Notes: a model not told the origin generated them from the letters alone. A DNA stretch of 64,000 nucleotides from Oxalobacteraceae bacterium AB_14 (GCA_000381565.1 KB906725.1:2775093-2839092); one strand, 5' to 3'. Counted from the stretch's first letter, positions 52,927 through 61,572 are shown. Numbers and translations: made by a program.

Positions 52927-53304
52927 ATGAGTATCTACACCGCCTACCGCTGGCGCCAGCAAATCGTCTGGGGCACCGGCTTGATCATCGCCGGCTGCTT
53001 GCTGCTGCTGGACCGCGCCGACATCATCGACCTCGATTTCAACCCGATGAGTCTTTGGCGCTGGTGGCCTTGGCTGCTGGTCATTTCCGGCCTCACCAAA
53101 ATCATCCCGCCGACCACGCCGCGCTACTTCCTCAGCGGCCTGTGGGAGATCTTCTTCGCCGGCTGGTGGTACGTATCGTTCAACCACATCTGGGGCTGGG
53201 GCTTCGGCGAAACCTGGCCTGCGCTGGTGGTGGCCACCGGCGTCGGCATGCTGTTGCGGCCTTTGCTGGACAATATCTTCGCAGCGACCAGGGAGCCGAA
53301 ATGA
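52927..53304 (+). CDS. LiaI/DUF5668-type small membrane protein
   Basis: A 125-residue protein with a short basic N-terminus, TM segments at about 14-30, 48-62 and 98-112, and Trp-rich loops (LWRWWPWLLVISGL, FNHIWGWGFGETWPAL). This is the LiaI-LiaF-like transmembrane region (DUF5668) often found next to envelope-stress two-component systems. Its stop overlaps the next ATG (ATGA). It probably senses or tunes the downstream kinase, by analogy with LiaI/LiaF. Confidence 0.75.
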   Translation: MSIYTAYRWRQQIVWGTGLIIAGCLLLLDRADIIDLDFNPMSLWRWWPWLLVISGLTKIIPPTTPRYFLSGLWEIFFAGWWYVSFNHIWGWGFGETWPALVVATGVGMLLRPLLDNIFAATREPK

Positions 53305-54020
53305 GAGACAAGATGAGAGAGAAGCGTCAAAGGAATCCGGCCTCGCAGATGGTCGTCGGACTGTTCGTCGTCGCGGTCGGCATGATCTTCCTGCTCGATA
53401 ACCTCGGCTTGCTGGACCTGGAATTCACGCTGCACCTGTGGCCGACGGCGCTGATCTTCTTCGGCATCCTCAAGGTGCTGCAAACCCGCTCGCCGTCCGG
53501 CGCCATCGTCGGCGGCGCGCTGATCCTGGTTGGCGGCATGATGCTGTTGAAGGAAACCGGCTTCATTTCCATCAGCTGGCGCGCGCTGTGGCCGGTGCTG
53601 CTGATCGTCGCCGGCCTGTCGGTGGTGTTCCGCTCACCCGGCAAGCGCTGGTTGTTCGAGCCACGCGGCGAACTACTGGACACGGCCAGCGACGACGCCG
53701 TCGTCAACATCACGGCCGTCATGGGCGGCTTCAAGCGCCGCATCACGTCGCCGGACTTCCGCGGCGGCGAAATCACCGCGCTGATGGGCGGCTGCGAACT
53801 GGACCTAAGACTAAGTTCGATCAACGGCGAAGCGGTGCTGAACGTGTTCTCGATGTTCGGCGGGATCACCATCAAGGTGCCGATCGACTGGACCGTGGTC
53901 CTGCAGGGCACGCCCATCATGGGCGGCTTCGAGGAGAAGACCGTGCCTCCCGCCACGCCGGACAAGCGCCTGATCGTGCGCGGCTACGCCATCATGGGCG
54001 GCCTGGAAGTGCGTAACTAG
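53301..54020 (+). CDS. LiaF-like cell-wall-active antibiotics response protein
   Basis: A 239-residue protein. Four membrane segments in the first 115 residues are the DUF5668-like part. The C-terminal half is the LiaF-like beta-helical domain with repeated glycine turns: NITAVMGGFKRRITS, EITALMGGCELDLRLS, NVFSMFGGITIKVP, TPIMGGFEEKTVPP, YAIMGGLEVRN. LiaF in Firmicutes inhibits the LiaSR system. The gene is coupled upstream (4-base overlap) and the kinase follows after two bases. Confidence 0.85.
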   Translation: MRDKMREKRQRNPASQMVVGLFVVAVGMIFLLDNLGLLDLEFTLHLWPTALIFFGILKVLQTRSPSGAIVGGALILVGGMMLLKETGFISISWRALWPVLLIVAGLSVVFRSPGKRWLFEPRGELLDTASDDAVVNITAVMGGFKRRITSPDFRGGEITALMGGCELDLRLSSINGEAVLNVFSMFGGITIKVPIDWTVVLQGTPIMGGFEEKTVPPATPDKRLIVRGYAIMGGLEVRN

Positions 54021-54022
54021 GC

Positions 54023-55102
54023 ATGCAGGAGTTTTCCTCCAGCCGGCGCGGCATCACCATCTACCTGCTGGTGTGGCTGTTCCTGGGGATCGCGCTGGGC
54101 GGCGTGATCTCGCTGGCCAACGACGCGCCGGTCGCCAACGCCATGATGTTCGCGATTCCGCTGAACCTGTTGTACGCGTTCGCGGCCGGTTATTCGTCCT
54201 ACTACCTGTGCCGCGCCTATCCGCTGGGGGGCAGCCGGCCAGCCGCCACGGCGCTGGTGCTGACGGTGGCGGCGGTGGTGTCGGGCTTCCTGTGGCTGAT
54301 GGTGGGGCGCGCCTGGAACGGCGCCTGTTCGATGCTGGGTGTCTCGTGGGCCGGCATCGCCTTCAGTCCGCAATTGTCGGCGCTGATCGTCGGCCTGGGC
54401 ATCCTGCTGTACGGCTTCGCGGCGGCGCTACACTACCTGGTGATCGAATTCGTGCGCGCCAAGGGCGCCGAGCAGCGCGAGCTGGAATCGCTGCTGATGG
54501 CGCAGGAGGCCGAGCTGCGCATGCTGCGCACGCAGATCGATCCGCACTTCCTGTTCAACAGCCTCAATTCGATCAGCGCGCTGACCTCGCAGGACCCGAA
54601 GGCGGCGCGCCGCATGACCTTGGAACTGGCCAGCTTCTTCCGTCAGAGCCTGGGCATGGAGGCGCATAAAAAGGTCACGCTCGATGAAGAGATGCGCTTG
54701 ATCCGCCACTTCCTGGCGATCGAACAGGTGCGTTTCGGCGCGCGCCTGCAGGTCGAGGAGCTGGTCGAGGACGCAGCCGCCGTGTGCCTGGTGCCGCCGA
54801 TGATCATCCAGCCGCTGGTTGAGAACGCCGTCAAGCACGGCATCTGCAATATGCCGGACGGCGGCACGATACGGGTGACGGCGCGGCGCGCCGGTTCGAT
54901 GCTGCACATCCGCGTCGACAATCCGGTCGACGCCGACATGGCGTCCATCCGCAGCGTAGGCCACGGCATCGGCCTGAGCAACGTGCGCCAGCGTTTGTCC
55001 GGCGCCTACAAACACGAAGCCAGCATCCACTGGGGACGTATCGACAACAGCTTTGGCGTGGACATCGCGATGCCCGCGCACACAGGCGAAGAAGGAGAGT
55101 AG
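54023..55102 (+). CDS. LytS/YehU-type sensor histidine kinase
   Basis: A 359-residue membrane kinase. About four membrane segments occupy residues 10-145. The His_kinase domain begins LRTQIDPHFLFNSLNSISAL with phospho-acceptor His175, followed by the HATPase region (VPPMIIQPLVENAVKHGI, GHGIGLSNVRQRL). This family pairs with LytTR regulators, and one is encoded three bases downstream. The signal could come through the LiaF-like protein encoded just before it. Confidence 0.9.
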   Translation: MQEFSSSRRGITIYLLVWLFLGIALGGVISLANDAPVANAMMFAIPLNLLYAFAAGYSSYYLCRAYPLGGSRPAATALVLTVAAVVSGFLWLMVGRAWNGACSMLGVSWAGIAFSPQLSALIVGLGILLYGFAAALHYLVIEFVRAKGAEQRELESLLMAQEAELRMLRTQIDPHFLFNSLNSISALTSQDPKAARRMTLELASFFRQSLGMEAHKKVTLDEEMRLIRHFLAIEQVRFGARLQVEELVEDAAAVCLVPPMIIQPLVENAVKHGICNMPDGGTIRVTARRAGSMLHIRVDNPVDADMASIRSVGHGIGLSNVRQRLSGAYKHEASIHWGRIDNSFGVDIAMPAHTGEEGE

Positions 55103-55105
55103 GGC

Positions 55106-55855
55106 ATGCGTGTCATTATCGTCGACGATGAAATGCTGGCGCGCGGCGTGGTGCGCGAGTATCTGGCCGGGCACCCGGACGCGGAGGTGGTGGCCGAATG
55201 CGCCAACGGTTTCGAGGCGGTCAAGGCGATCACCGAGCTGGCGCCGGACCTGGTGTTCCTGGATATCCAGATGCCCAAGCTGGACGGCTTCGAGGTGGCC
55301 GAACTGGCGGGCTGCAAACCCCGCTACATCTTCGCCACCGCCTTCGACCAGTACGCGATCAAGGCCTTCGAGTTCCATGCGCTCGACTACCTGCTCAAGC
55401 CCTTCAGCCAGCAGCGTTTCGACCAGGCGCTGGCGCACGCGCGCGCGAATCTGGAGCAAGGCGCGGGCAAGGCCGAGGGAGATGCCGCGCTGGCCAGCAT
55501 GGTGCGCGAGGCGGCCGGCCGCAACAAGCCGCTGGGCCGCGTGCTGATACGCGACGGCGCCAGGGTCCATGTCATCAACAGCGACAAGATCGAGGTCATC
55601 GAGGCGCAGGACGACTACGTGCAGATACGCTCGGAGGGCAGGTCCTACCTGAAGAACCAGCGCATGGCGGAGCTGGAAGCGCAGCTGGATGCGCAGCAGT
55701 TCCTGCGCATCCACCGTTCATGGATCGTCAACATCGCCTGCGTCGACCGCATCGAGCAGGCCACCAAGGACAGCTATGTCGCCCTCCTCAAGGACGGCAG
55801 CAAGGTGCCGGTCAGCCGCAGCGGCTATCAGAAGATACGCACGGTGATGCAGTAG
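55106..55855 (+). CDS. LytTR-family response regulator
   Basis: A 249-residue regulator. Receiver domain (1-120): IIVDDEMLARGV, phospho-acceptor Asp53 in VFLDIQMPKLDG, and KPF near 98. LytTR DNA-binding domain (about 140-245): RDGARVHVINSDKIEVIEAQ, RIHRSWIVNIACVDRIEQ, VPVSRSGYQKIR. It is the last gene of the four-gene unit starting at 52927 and is the partner of the LytS-type kinase. Targets are unknown; LytTR proteins bind imperfect direct repeats. Confidence 0.92.
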   Translation: MRVIIVDDEMLARGVVREYLAGHPDAEVVAECANGFEAVKAITELAPDLVFLDIQMPKLDGFEVAELAGCKPRYIFATAFDQYAIKAFEFHALDYLLKPFSQQRFDQALAHARANLEQGAGKAEGDAALASMVREAAGRNKPLGRVLIRDGARVHVINSDKIEVIEAQDDYVQIRSEGRSYLKNQRMAELEAQLDAQQFLRIHRSWIVNIACVDRIEQATKDSYVALLKDGSKVPVSRSGYQKIRTVMQ

Positions 55856-56045
55856 CCGCTTGCGGCTCCGGCAGCGGGTCCGAAACGCGCCGTTTGCGGG
55901 GGCTGGAGAGCACCCGCAAGATGGTGGCGTTGGGGACTTCCATGGCGCTGAGATAGGCCCAGGCATGGATCGCCCCCATGGTGGCGTCGATGACGACGGC
56001 TTGTTGTATCGCCCTCGACAGGCGCGTATTTTCCCTGGGTCTCAT
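55812..56045 (-). CDS. Small hypothetical protein (77 aa), tentative
   Basis: A minus-strand frame whose product begins MRPRENTRLSRAIQQAVVID and includes HAWAYLSAMEVPNATILRVL and PRKRRVSD. The amphipathic composition reads like a true short protein rather than a random GC frame. The 3' end overlaps the end of the LytTR gene by 44 bases. No ribosome site is visible upstream; a TATATT lies 11-16 bases before the start on the minus strand and might serve a leaderless message. Confidence 0.4.
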   Translation of the reverse strand: MRPRENTRLSRAIQQAVVIDATMGAIHAWAYLSAMEVPNATILRVLSSPRKRRVSDPLPEPQAATASPCVSSDSRCG

Positions 56046-56118
56046 GTGAGGAAAATATAGCAGACCTGCCACCGCCTGTTGATTGCATATCGCTATCGAC
56101 TTGCTAGCATCGATGCAC

Positions 56119-58446
56119 TCACGGACCGGCGGCCCTGTCGATGCGCCACCAGGCCGGCATCAGCTGTTGTATTTCGGGACGGCCGAAGCGGTCGTCGATC
56201 AAATACACGGTGCCGCGGTCCGATTGCGTGCGGATCACGCGGCCGGCCGCCTGCACCACCTTCTGCATGCCGGGGAAGGTGTAGGTGTAGTCGTAGCCGG
56301 CGCCGAAGATGGCGTCCATGCGCAGCCGGATCTGCTCGTTGACCGGATTGATTTGCGGCAGGCCCAAGGTGGCGACAAAGGCGCCGATCAGGCGCGCGCC
56401 GGGCAAGTCGACGCCCTCGCCGAAGGAACCTCCCAGCACGGCGAAACCGATGCCTTCGCTGTCGAGCGTGAAGCGGGCCAGGAACTGCGCCCGTTCCGCC
56501 TCGTCCATGCGGCGCGACTGGCGCCACACCGGCACCTCGGGATAGCGTTCGGCGAACTGGCTGGCGGCCTTGTCCATGTAGTCGAAGCTGCTGAAGAAGG
56601 CCAGGTAGTTGCCCGGCTGGCGGCGGTACTGCTCGCCCATCAGCTCGGCGATCGGGCGCAGCGATTGCTGGCGGTGCTGGTAGCGCGTGGAAATGTGCGC
56701 GGCCACCTGTACCGACAGCTGCTCGGCCACGAACGGCGATTCGACGTCGACCCAGGCCGTGGTCTCGGGCATGCCGAGCATGTCGCCGAAGTAGTTCCAC
56801 GGGCTGAGCGTGGCCGAGAACAGCGCGGTGCTGTGGGTGCTCTCGAAGCGCGGCTTGAGGAAGGGCGCCGGCACGATGTTGCGCAGGCACAGCACGGAGT
56901 TGGAATGGCTGGCGCGCGCGCCTTCCGACTTTTCGATATCGAACAGCGCGTGCTCGCCGAAGCTTTCCGCCAGCCGCGTGAACAGCAGCGCGTTGAAATA
57001 AAAGGCCTGCAGGTCGGCGTCGACATGGGACGGATGGTCGGCCATGTAGTCGGAGATGGCGGTGGCCGCCGCCTGCAGCGCGCCCATGAACTTTTCCGGC
57101 AGCGCGGCGTAGGACTGGTATTCGGCGGACTGGTCTTTTTCCAGCTGGTTCCACTGGCGGTGCACCCGGTCCAGCGGCTTCTTCAGTTCTTCGGGGACCA
57201 GCTTGCGCAGCAGGCGCAACGCGGCGTGCTCCATGTCGGCCGAATACATCTTGCGGGCGCGCGAGACCATGTTGTGCGCCTCGTCCACCAGCACGTTGAC
57301 CTTCCAGTCGTTCAGCAAGGTCAGGCTGTGCAGCATGGCGCTGAGGTCGAAGTAGTAGTTGTAGTCGCCGATGACGATGTCGCACCAGCGCGCCATCTCG
57401 CTGCTCAGGTAGTAGGGGCAGACCTCGTGCGCCAGCGCGACCGCGCGCAGCGTGTCGCGGTCCAGCGCGAGCAGGGTGGGGGCAGGGGTGGCGGCGGCGG
57501 ACGCGGGCGGCAGCATGAGGTCCAGCGCGGCCTGGCGCGCGGCCGGCAGGCGGTCGTAGAAACCCCTGGCCAGCGGGCAGGAGTCGCCGTGGCAGGCCTT
57601 GTCCGGGTTGACGCAGGCGCTGGCCTTGGACGCCATCTCCAGCGTGCGCAAGGGCAGCAGCGGCGCGCCGCCGCGGATCACGTCGACCGCGTCGAGCGCC
57701 ATCTGCCGGCCCGAGGTTTTGGCGGCCAGGAAGAACAGCTTGTCGACGCCGTGCTCGGCGCTGGCCTTGAGCATCGGGAACAGGCTGCCGACGGTCTTGC
57801 CGATGCCGGTCGGCGCCTGCGCCAGCAGGCACACGCCGCGCTTGCTGGCCTTGTACATCGCTTCGGCCAGCTGGCGCTGGCCGGGGCGGAAGTCGGCGTG
57901 CGGAAAGCGCATCGCCTTCAGTTGCAGGTCGCGCTCGGCGCGGTGCGCCATTTCCTGCTGCGCCCACTGCAGGAACAGCGTGCATTGCTGCGCGAACCAG
58001 GCTTGCAGGCTGGCGGCCGTATGCTCCTCCTGCAGCACGGTTTCCTTCTGGCTGCCGATGTCGAAGTAGACCAGCGCCAGTTTGACCTGGTCCAGGCCCT
58101 GGTCGGCGCACAGCAGGTGGCCGTAGATCTTGACCTGCGCCCAGTGCAGCTGGCGCTGGTTGTCCGGCATCTTCTTCAGGTCGCCGCGATAGGTCTTGAT
58201 TTCCTCCAGGCGCCGGGCGCGCGGGGCGTAGCCGTCGGCGCGGCCGCGCACGTGCAGCGGGCCGAAGTCGCCGGACAGCGCCACCTCGGTCTGGTAGTCG
58301 TCGTCGCGCCGCGCCGTCACGACGGCGTGGCCGGCGATGCCTTCCTGCGCCGTCGGCGACGGCGTGAAGCGCAGGTCGAGGTCGCCGGTCTTGGCGGTGA
58401 ACTCGCACAGCGCGCGCACGGCGATCGTGTAGCGAGGTGTGCTCAT
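56119..58446 (-). CDS. XPD/DinG-like Fe-S DNA helicase
   Basis: A 775-residue superfamily-2 helicase. Residues 1-190 look nuclease-like (LEEIKTYRGDLKK with a PD-(D/E)xK style core). Walker A APTGIGKT lies near 206-213, the Fe-S domain Cys set in SACVNPDKACHGDSCPLARG plus EVCPYYLS, the Walker B box LVDEAHN, and motif VI AGRVIRTQSDRG. It unwinds DNA 5'-3' by family. Its ATG overlaps the FAN1-type gene stop (ATGA), forming a repair operon with it. A LexA-type box lies upstream of the pair. Confidence 0.9.
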   Translation of the reverse strand: MSTPRYTIAVRALCEFTAKTGDLDLRFTPSPTAQEGIAGHAVVTARRDDDYQTEVALSGDFGPLHVRGRADGYAPRARRLEEIKTYRGDLKKMPDNQRQLHWAQVKIYGHLLCADQGLDQVKLALVYFDIGSQKETVLQEEHTAASLQAWFAQQCTLFLQWAQQEMAHRAERDLQLKAMRFPHADFRPGQRQLAEAMYKASKRGVCLLAQAPTGIGKTVGSLFPMLKASAEHGVDKLFFLAAKTSGRQMALDAVDVIRGGAPLLPLRTLEMASKASACVNPDKACHGDSCPLARGFYDRLPAARQAALDLMLPPASAAATPAPTLLALDRDTLRAVALAHEVCPYYLSSEMARWCDIVIGDYNYYFDLSAMLHSLTLLNDWKVNVLVDEAHNMVSRARKMYSADMEHAALRLLRKLVPEELKKPLDRVHRQWNQLEKDQSAEYQSYAALPEKFMGALQAAATAISDYMADHPSHVDADLQAFYFNALLFTRLAESFGEHALFDIEKSEGARASHSNSVLCLRNIVPAPFLKPRFESTHSTALFSATLSPWNYFGDMLGMPETTAWVDVESPFVAEQLSVQVAAHISTRYQHRQQSLRPIAELMGEQYRRQPGNYLAFFSSFDYMDKAASQFAERYPEVPVWRQSRRMDEAERAQFLARFTLDSEGIGFAVLGGSFGEGVDLPGARLIGAFVATLGLPQINPVNEQIRLRMDAIFGAGYDYTYTFPGMQKVVQAAGRVIRTQSDRGTVYLIDDRFGRPEIQQLMPAWWRIDRAAGP

Positions 58447-60083
58447 GCAGCCCATTGCAGGTAGCAGACCGAGATCGGCATGTCGTGCGTGGCGCAGTAC
58501 TCGATCCAGCGCAGCTGGTTGTCCTGCAGGCGGTCGCCCGGGCCCTTGACTTCGATCATGTTGTAGCGGCGCTCGGCCGGCCAGAACTGGATCAGGTCGG
58601 GGAAGCCGCTGCGGTTGGCCTTGATGTCGGCCAGGATGCGCTCGAAGGCGCGCTTCAGGTGCAGCGCCGGGATGCAGTCCAGCGCCAGGTCGAGCAGCGC
58701 CGGGTCCAGCGTTTCCCAGTACACAAAGGGCGACTGGATGCCGGCCTTGGCTGCGAAGTTGGCGCGTATCGTGGCGCGATACTGGTCGCCATCGAGCTGC
58801 GCCAGCGCTGCGGCGAACTGCTGCGCGCGGCGGCGCTGGAAATCGGCGCTGTGCAGGTCGGCCGGGCCGCGGTGGTAGGGATGGAAGAAGGCGCCCGGTA
58901 TCGGGCTGAACACGGCGTCCCAGCACAGCAGGCCGAACAGCGAATTGATCAGCGCGTTTTCGACGTAGTAGACCGGGGCGTCGTCGCGCGTCAGGTGGTC
59001 GCGCACGACGAACTCGACGTAGTTGGCTTCTTGCGGCGGCGGCAGGCTGAGGTCGATGCGCAGCGGTTGCGCGGGCGCGTGCGGCGCCGGCCTGGCCTGG
59101 CCCAGCTTGCGCGCCAGGCGCGGCTGCATGCGCAGCAGCTGCTGGCGTTCGGCTTCGTTTTCGGGCGCTTGCAGCGCCGCTTGCAGCAGCTCGAAGGCGG
59201 CGCGCGGCTGTTCGTCTTTTTCCAGCACCCGCACGGCGCGCGCGCGGGCGCCGGGGTAGTTGCAGCCGGCGTACAGCGCGTGCGCGGCCGGCAAGTCGGC
59301 CTGCTTTTCGAGGTGCTGGGCGATCTGGAAGGTCAGCTTGTCGCGGCGGCTGCGCAGCCATTCGTTGTCGGCCGGGCAGGGCGGCAGGTCGCGGATCACG
59401 TCGGCCGGCGCCTCGCCTTCGATGAAGCGCTCGTGGCAGCGGTGCAGCGCCAGGAAGTCGTCGATGTCGCGGCGGCTGCGGAAGCCGCGCGCGGCCGGCG
59501 AGAAGTCGACCTTTTCGTACTGGTAGATGCCGAGGTCGGACAGCACGAACTCGGTCCAGTCCTGGTGGTAGTTGCCGAAGAAGATAAGGCGCAGGCGGTC
59601 GCACAGGTCCTGCGTCAGGTTGCGGTAGCAGTGGTCGCCCGAGCCCTGATACCAGCCGGAGTAGCGGTGCTCGCCTTCGTACTGCGCGCGCAGCGCTTCC
59701 AGCTGGTCGGCCTTGCGCAGCTGGCGCAGCTGCGGTGGCAGCTGGAAGATCTTGCCGATCTCGGGTTTTTGCAGCAGTTCGAACAGCTGCTCCAGGTTCA
59801 GCGCGGGGTCTTCCTCGATCAGTCCCAGCGCCACCAGCGCACGGGCCGCTTCATGCGTGCTGCCGATCTCGGCGTACGCCAGTTTGCTGGCGCGGAACAC
59901 CGTGCCCTTGCGCATCACCATGCGCACGAACAGCGCGCGCGACGCTTGCGGCAGGGTGGGGAAGGCGGCGAGGAAGTCGCGCTCCTCGGCGGTCAACAGG
60001 TCGTCGTAGCGGTCGCCTATCCACGTCAGTACCTGCTGGAAGTTGTCCAGGTAGTACAAGGGATTTTCTAGAACTTTGATCAT
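58443..60083 (-). CDS. FAN1-type VRR-NUC nuclease
   Basis: A 546-residue protein. The N-terminal part (YYLDNFQQVLTWIGDRYDDLL, then ALFVRMVMRKGTVFRASKL) is the SAP/helical DNA-binding portion of FAN1-like proteins. The C-terminal VRR-NUC domain holds the PD-(D/E)xK catalytic core: RSGFPDLIQFWP followed by YNMIEVKGPGDRLQDNQLRW, with Asp, Glu and Lys in place. FAN1 cuts 5' flaps and unhooks interstrand cross-links. It is the first gene of the unit with the helicase. No ribosome site is evident before the ATG at 60083. Confidence 0.9.
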   Translation of the reverse strand: MIKVLENPLYYLDNFQQVLTWIGDRYDDLLTAEERDFLAAFPTLPQASRALFVRMVMRKGTVFRASKLAYAEIGSTHEAARALVALGLIEEDPALNLEQLFELLQKPEIGKIFQLPPQLRQLRKADQLEALRAQYEGEHRYSGWYQGSGDHCYRNLTQDLCDRLRLIFFGNYHQDWTEFVLSDLGIYQYEKVDFSPAARGFRSRRDIDDFLALHRCHERFIEGEAPADVIRDLPPCPADNEWLRSRRDKLTFQIAQHLEKQADLPAAHALYAGCNYPGARARAVRVLEKDEQPRAAFELLQAALQAPENEAERQQLLRMQPRLARKLGQARPAPHAPAQPLRIDLSLPPPQEANYVEFVVRDHLTRDDAPVYYVENALINSLFGLLCWDAVFSPIPGAFFHPYHRGPADLHSADFQRRRAQQFAAALAQLDGDQYRATIRANFAAKAGIQSPFVYWETLDPALLDLALDCIPALHLKRAFERILADIKANRSGFPDLIQFWPAERRYNMIEVKGPGDRLQDNQLRWIEYCATHDMPISVCYLQWAA

Positions 60084-60107
60084 TGCCGGAATAAGCTGCC
60101 GCGATAA

Positions 60108-60123
60108 CTGTGTTTATGTACAG
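60108..60123 (-). promoter_or_regulatory. LexA-type SOS box upstream of the FAN1/helicase operon
   Basis: CTGTACATAAACACAG on the minus strand matches CTGT-N8-ACAG, the core of proteobacterial LexA boxes. It is 24 bases from the start codon, where LexA would block transcription. This would make cross-link repair damage-inducible. Confidence 0.75.
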
Positions 60124-60157
60124 TGTATCGTGTTCGGCGCCGCTTGCCCAGCAAAAT

Positions 60158-60394
60158 TCACTGGTTCAGTTTTTTACGAGCCAAACCGAATTCGGGAATG
60201 TTAATAGCCGAATGGCTGAATAGTGACTCCTGCATATCGCGGGAAATAGGAGCTCCGCTCAGGGTGACGCGAATCTTGCCTTCCGTCGGCTGGACTTCAC
60301 GCTCAAGGGCTCTATGCATGGCTGCCCGTTTGGAGCGGCGTGCAGCCGCTTCGAGCTTATAGCTGGTGCTTTGGGCTTTCTTTGCGGCTGTCAT
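60158..60394 (-). CDS. Small basic protein of unknown function (78 aa)
   Basis: A 78-residue, strongly basic protein: the first 30 residues are Lys/Arg/Ala-rich (TAAKKAQSTSYKLEAAARRS), then EVQPTEGKIRVTLSGAPISR and a C-terminal EFGLARKKLNQ. AGGAG lies about ten bases before the ATG, inside the preceding gene. It overlaps that gene's stop by four bases (ATGA), so the two are translated together. The layout, two small coupled genes with a basic partner, resembles a toxin-antitoxin or regulator pair, but no family is recognised. Confidence 0.6.
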   Translation of the reverse strand: MTAAKKAQSTSYKLEAAARRSKRAAMHRALEREVQPTEGKIRVTLSGAPISRDMQESLFSHSAINIPEFGLARKKLNQ

Positions 60395-60666
60395 GGCTGC
60401 TGCTCCTGCAATACCTCGTACAGATAGTTTAGCAGAACGGTCCAACTACGGCTCCCGGCGGCCAGGTCGAATTGCATTCTTCGTCCTGTGCCATGCGCTG
60501 ACCACCATCCAGGCGCTGCTGCAACGACATCTTGCACCGTGCGGGCGGAGTCCAATTCCCGCATCGGGAAGCGCATCCAGCCACATGGCAGGACCGATCT
60601 CGTCACGGGCAGAATAGCCTCCGCGCGCATCAGGTTCTGATCGTCGAACTGTTGGTCAGGATTCAT
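60391..60666 (-). CDS. Small protein of unknown function (91 aa)
   Basis: A 91-residue protein, first of a two-gene unit. It has a Trp-rich centre (PCGWMRFPMRELDSARTVQD, APGWWSAHGTGRRMQFDLAA) and ends LNYLYEVLQEQQP. It is not membrane-bound. The stop overlaps the start of the 78-residue gene. No named domain is recognised. It is separated from the phasin gene upstream by the phasin terminator and lies in a variable-looking interval. Confidence 0.6.
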   Translation of the reverse strand: MNPDQQFDDQNLMRAEAILPVTRSVLPCGWMRFPMRELDSARTVQDVVAAAPGWWSAHGTGRRMQFDLAAGSRSWTVLLNYLYEVLQEQQP

Positions 60667-60674
60667 GGATCCGG

Positions 60675-60705
60675 AAAATAAAAAGCCAGGCGCGCGGGCC
60701 TGGCT
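60675..60705 (-). terminator. Rho-independent terminator of the phasin gene
   Basis: On the minus strand AGCCAGGC (from 60705) pairs with GCCTGGCT around a six-base loop and is followed by TTTTATTTTCC. The stem is eight perfect pairs. It ends the phasin transcript 22 bases after its stop. Confidence 0.88.
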
Positions 60706-60727
60706 GGTGCGGGGGAGTTGAACGCGC

Positions 60728-61291
60728 TTATTTCTTCGCGGCCTTGGCCGGTTTGACGGTGTTTTGATCGACCAGGGCGCTGGCCTTGGCGATTTGCGTT
60801 TCCACCGCCTCGACCGCCTGCTTGGTGGCCTTGGTCACCTGCTCGTAGCCGCTGAAGGCGTTGTCGATCGCGGTCTTGACGATCTGCACCGCGTTCTCCG
60901 ATCCGGGACGCACGTTCTTGGTGACGTCGTAGATCAGCGCGCTGAGCGTGCTCTTGGCTTCGGTCATGTGGGCGTCGGCGGCGCGGGTGAATTCTTCGCG
61001 GATCTCGGCGATGATGCTGCCCAGTTGCTGGTTGTAGGCGGCGGCGCCGGCCACGCCCGGTTGCATCTGGGCGGCGGCCAGCGACATGGCGGCCTTGGGA
61101 TCGGTGGTCTGGCTGATTTCCTTGCCGGTGGCGAGGCCGTCTTCCAGCTGGGTTTTGGCGGTGGCCATGTTCAGGGCGACGACTTGTTCGACCCCTTGCA
61201 CGGCTTTGCTGGTCAGGCTATTGAAGGTGTCGAGCTGAAATTCAAACAGTGCTTTGGTGGCGTTGGCAAATTGTTCGGGATTTGTAAACAT
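60728..61291 (-). CDS. phaP: Phasin (polyhydroxyalkanoate granule protein)
   Basis: A 187-residue phasin of the Phasin_2 type: FTNPEQFANATKALFEFQLD, SLTSKAVQGVEQVVALNMAT, AKTQLEDGLATG, then long amphipathic helices and an Ala/Lys-rich tail (TVKPAKAAKK). It coats polyhydroxybutyrate granules and fixes their size and number. The 5' end of another phasin-like gene is at 1-178. No phaC or phaR is in the window. Confidence 0.9.
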   Translation of the reverse strand: MFTNPEQFANATKALFEFQLDTFNSLTSKAVQGVEQVVALNMATAKTQLEDGLATGKEISQTTDPKAAMSLAAAQMQPGVAGAAAYNQQLGSIIAEIREEFTRAADAHMTEAKSTLSALIYDVTKNVRPGSENAVQIVKTAIDNAFSGYEQVTKATKQAVEAVETQIAKASALVDQNTVKPAKAAKK

Positions 61292-61359
61292 ACAGTCTCC
61301 TCAAGATGATGAAATGTAGCCAGTAATGCCCCGGGGTTCCCCCTGTTATTGCGACCCCA

Positions 61360-61569
61360 TTATTTAGCAAGAATCAACTTTTCGCAACGGCTATCTTTAT
61401 AGGGGCCCGAGTCTTTTTCCCAGCCCGGCCCCAGCGGCGTCTGCGAGCAGCTGAGGTAGTTGTCGATCTTGCTGCGCCACTTGTACCACGGCGCCGGACC
61501 GGCGTTGAGACTGCTGCAGCACAGGGCCAGCATGGCGGCGGCCAGCGCGTAGCGCTTGATGTGGATCAT
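61360..61569 (-). CDS. Small secreted protein of unknown function (69 aa)
   Basis: A 69-residue protein with a signal peptide (KRYALAAAMLALCCSSLNAG) and a 45-residue mature part containing two Cys (YLSCSQTPLGP, SRCEKLILAK) that could form a disulfide, and Trp in PWYKWRSKID. No domain is known to me. The stop of the diguanylate cyclase gene is 3 bases upstream of its start codon, so the two may share a transcript. Confidence 0.65.
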   Translation of the reverse strand: MIHIKRYALAAAMLALCCSSLNAGPAPWYKWRSKIDNYLSCSQTPLGPGWEKDSGPYKDSRCEKLILAK

Positions 61570-61572
61570 GGT

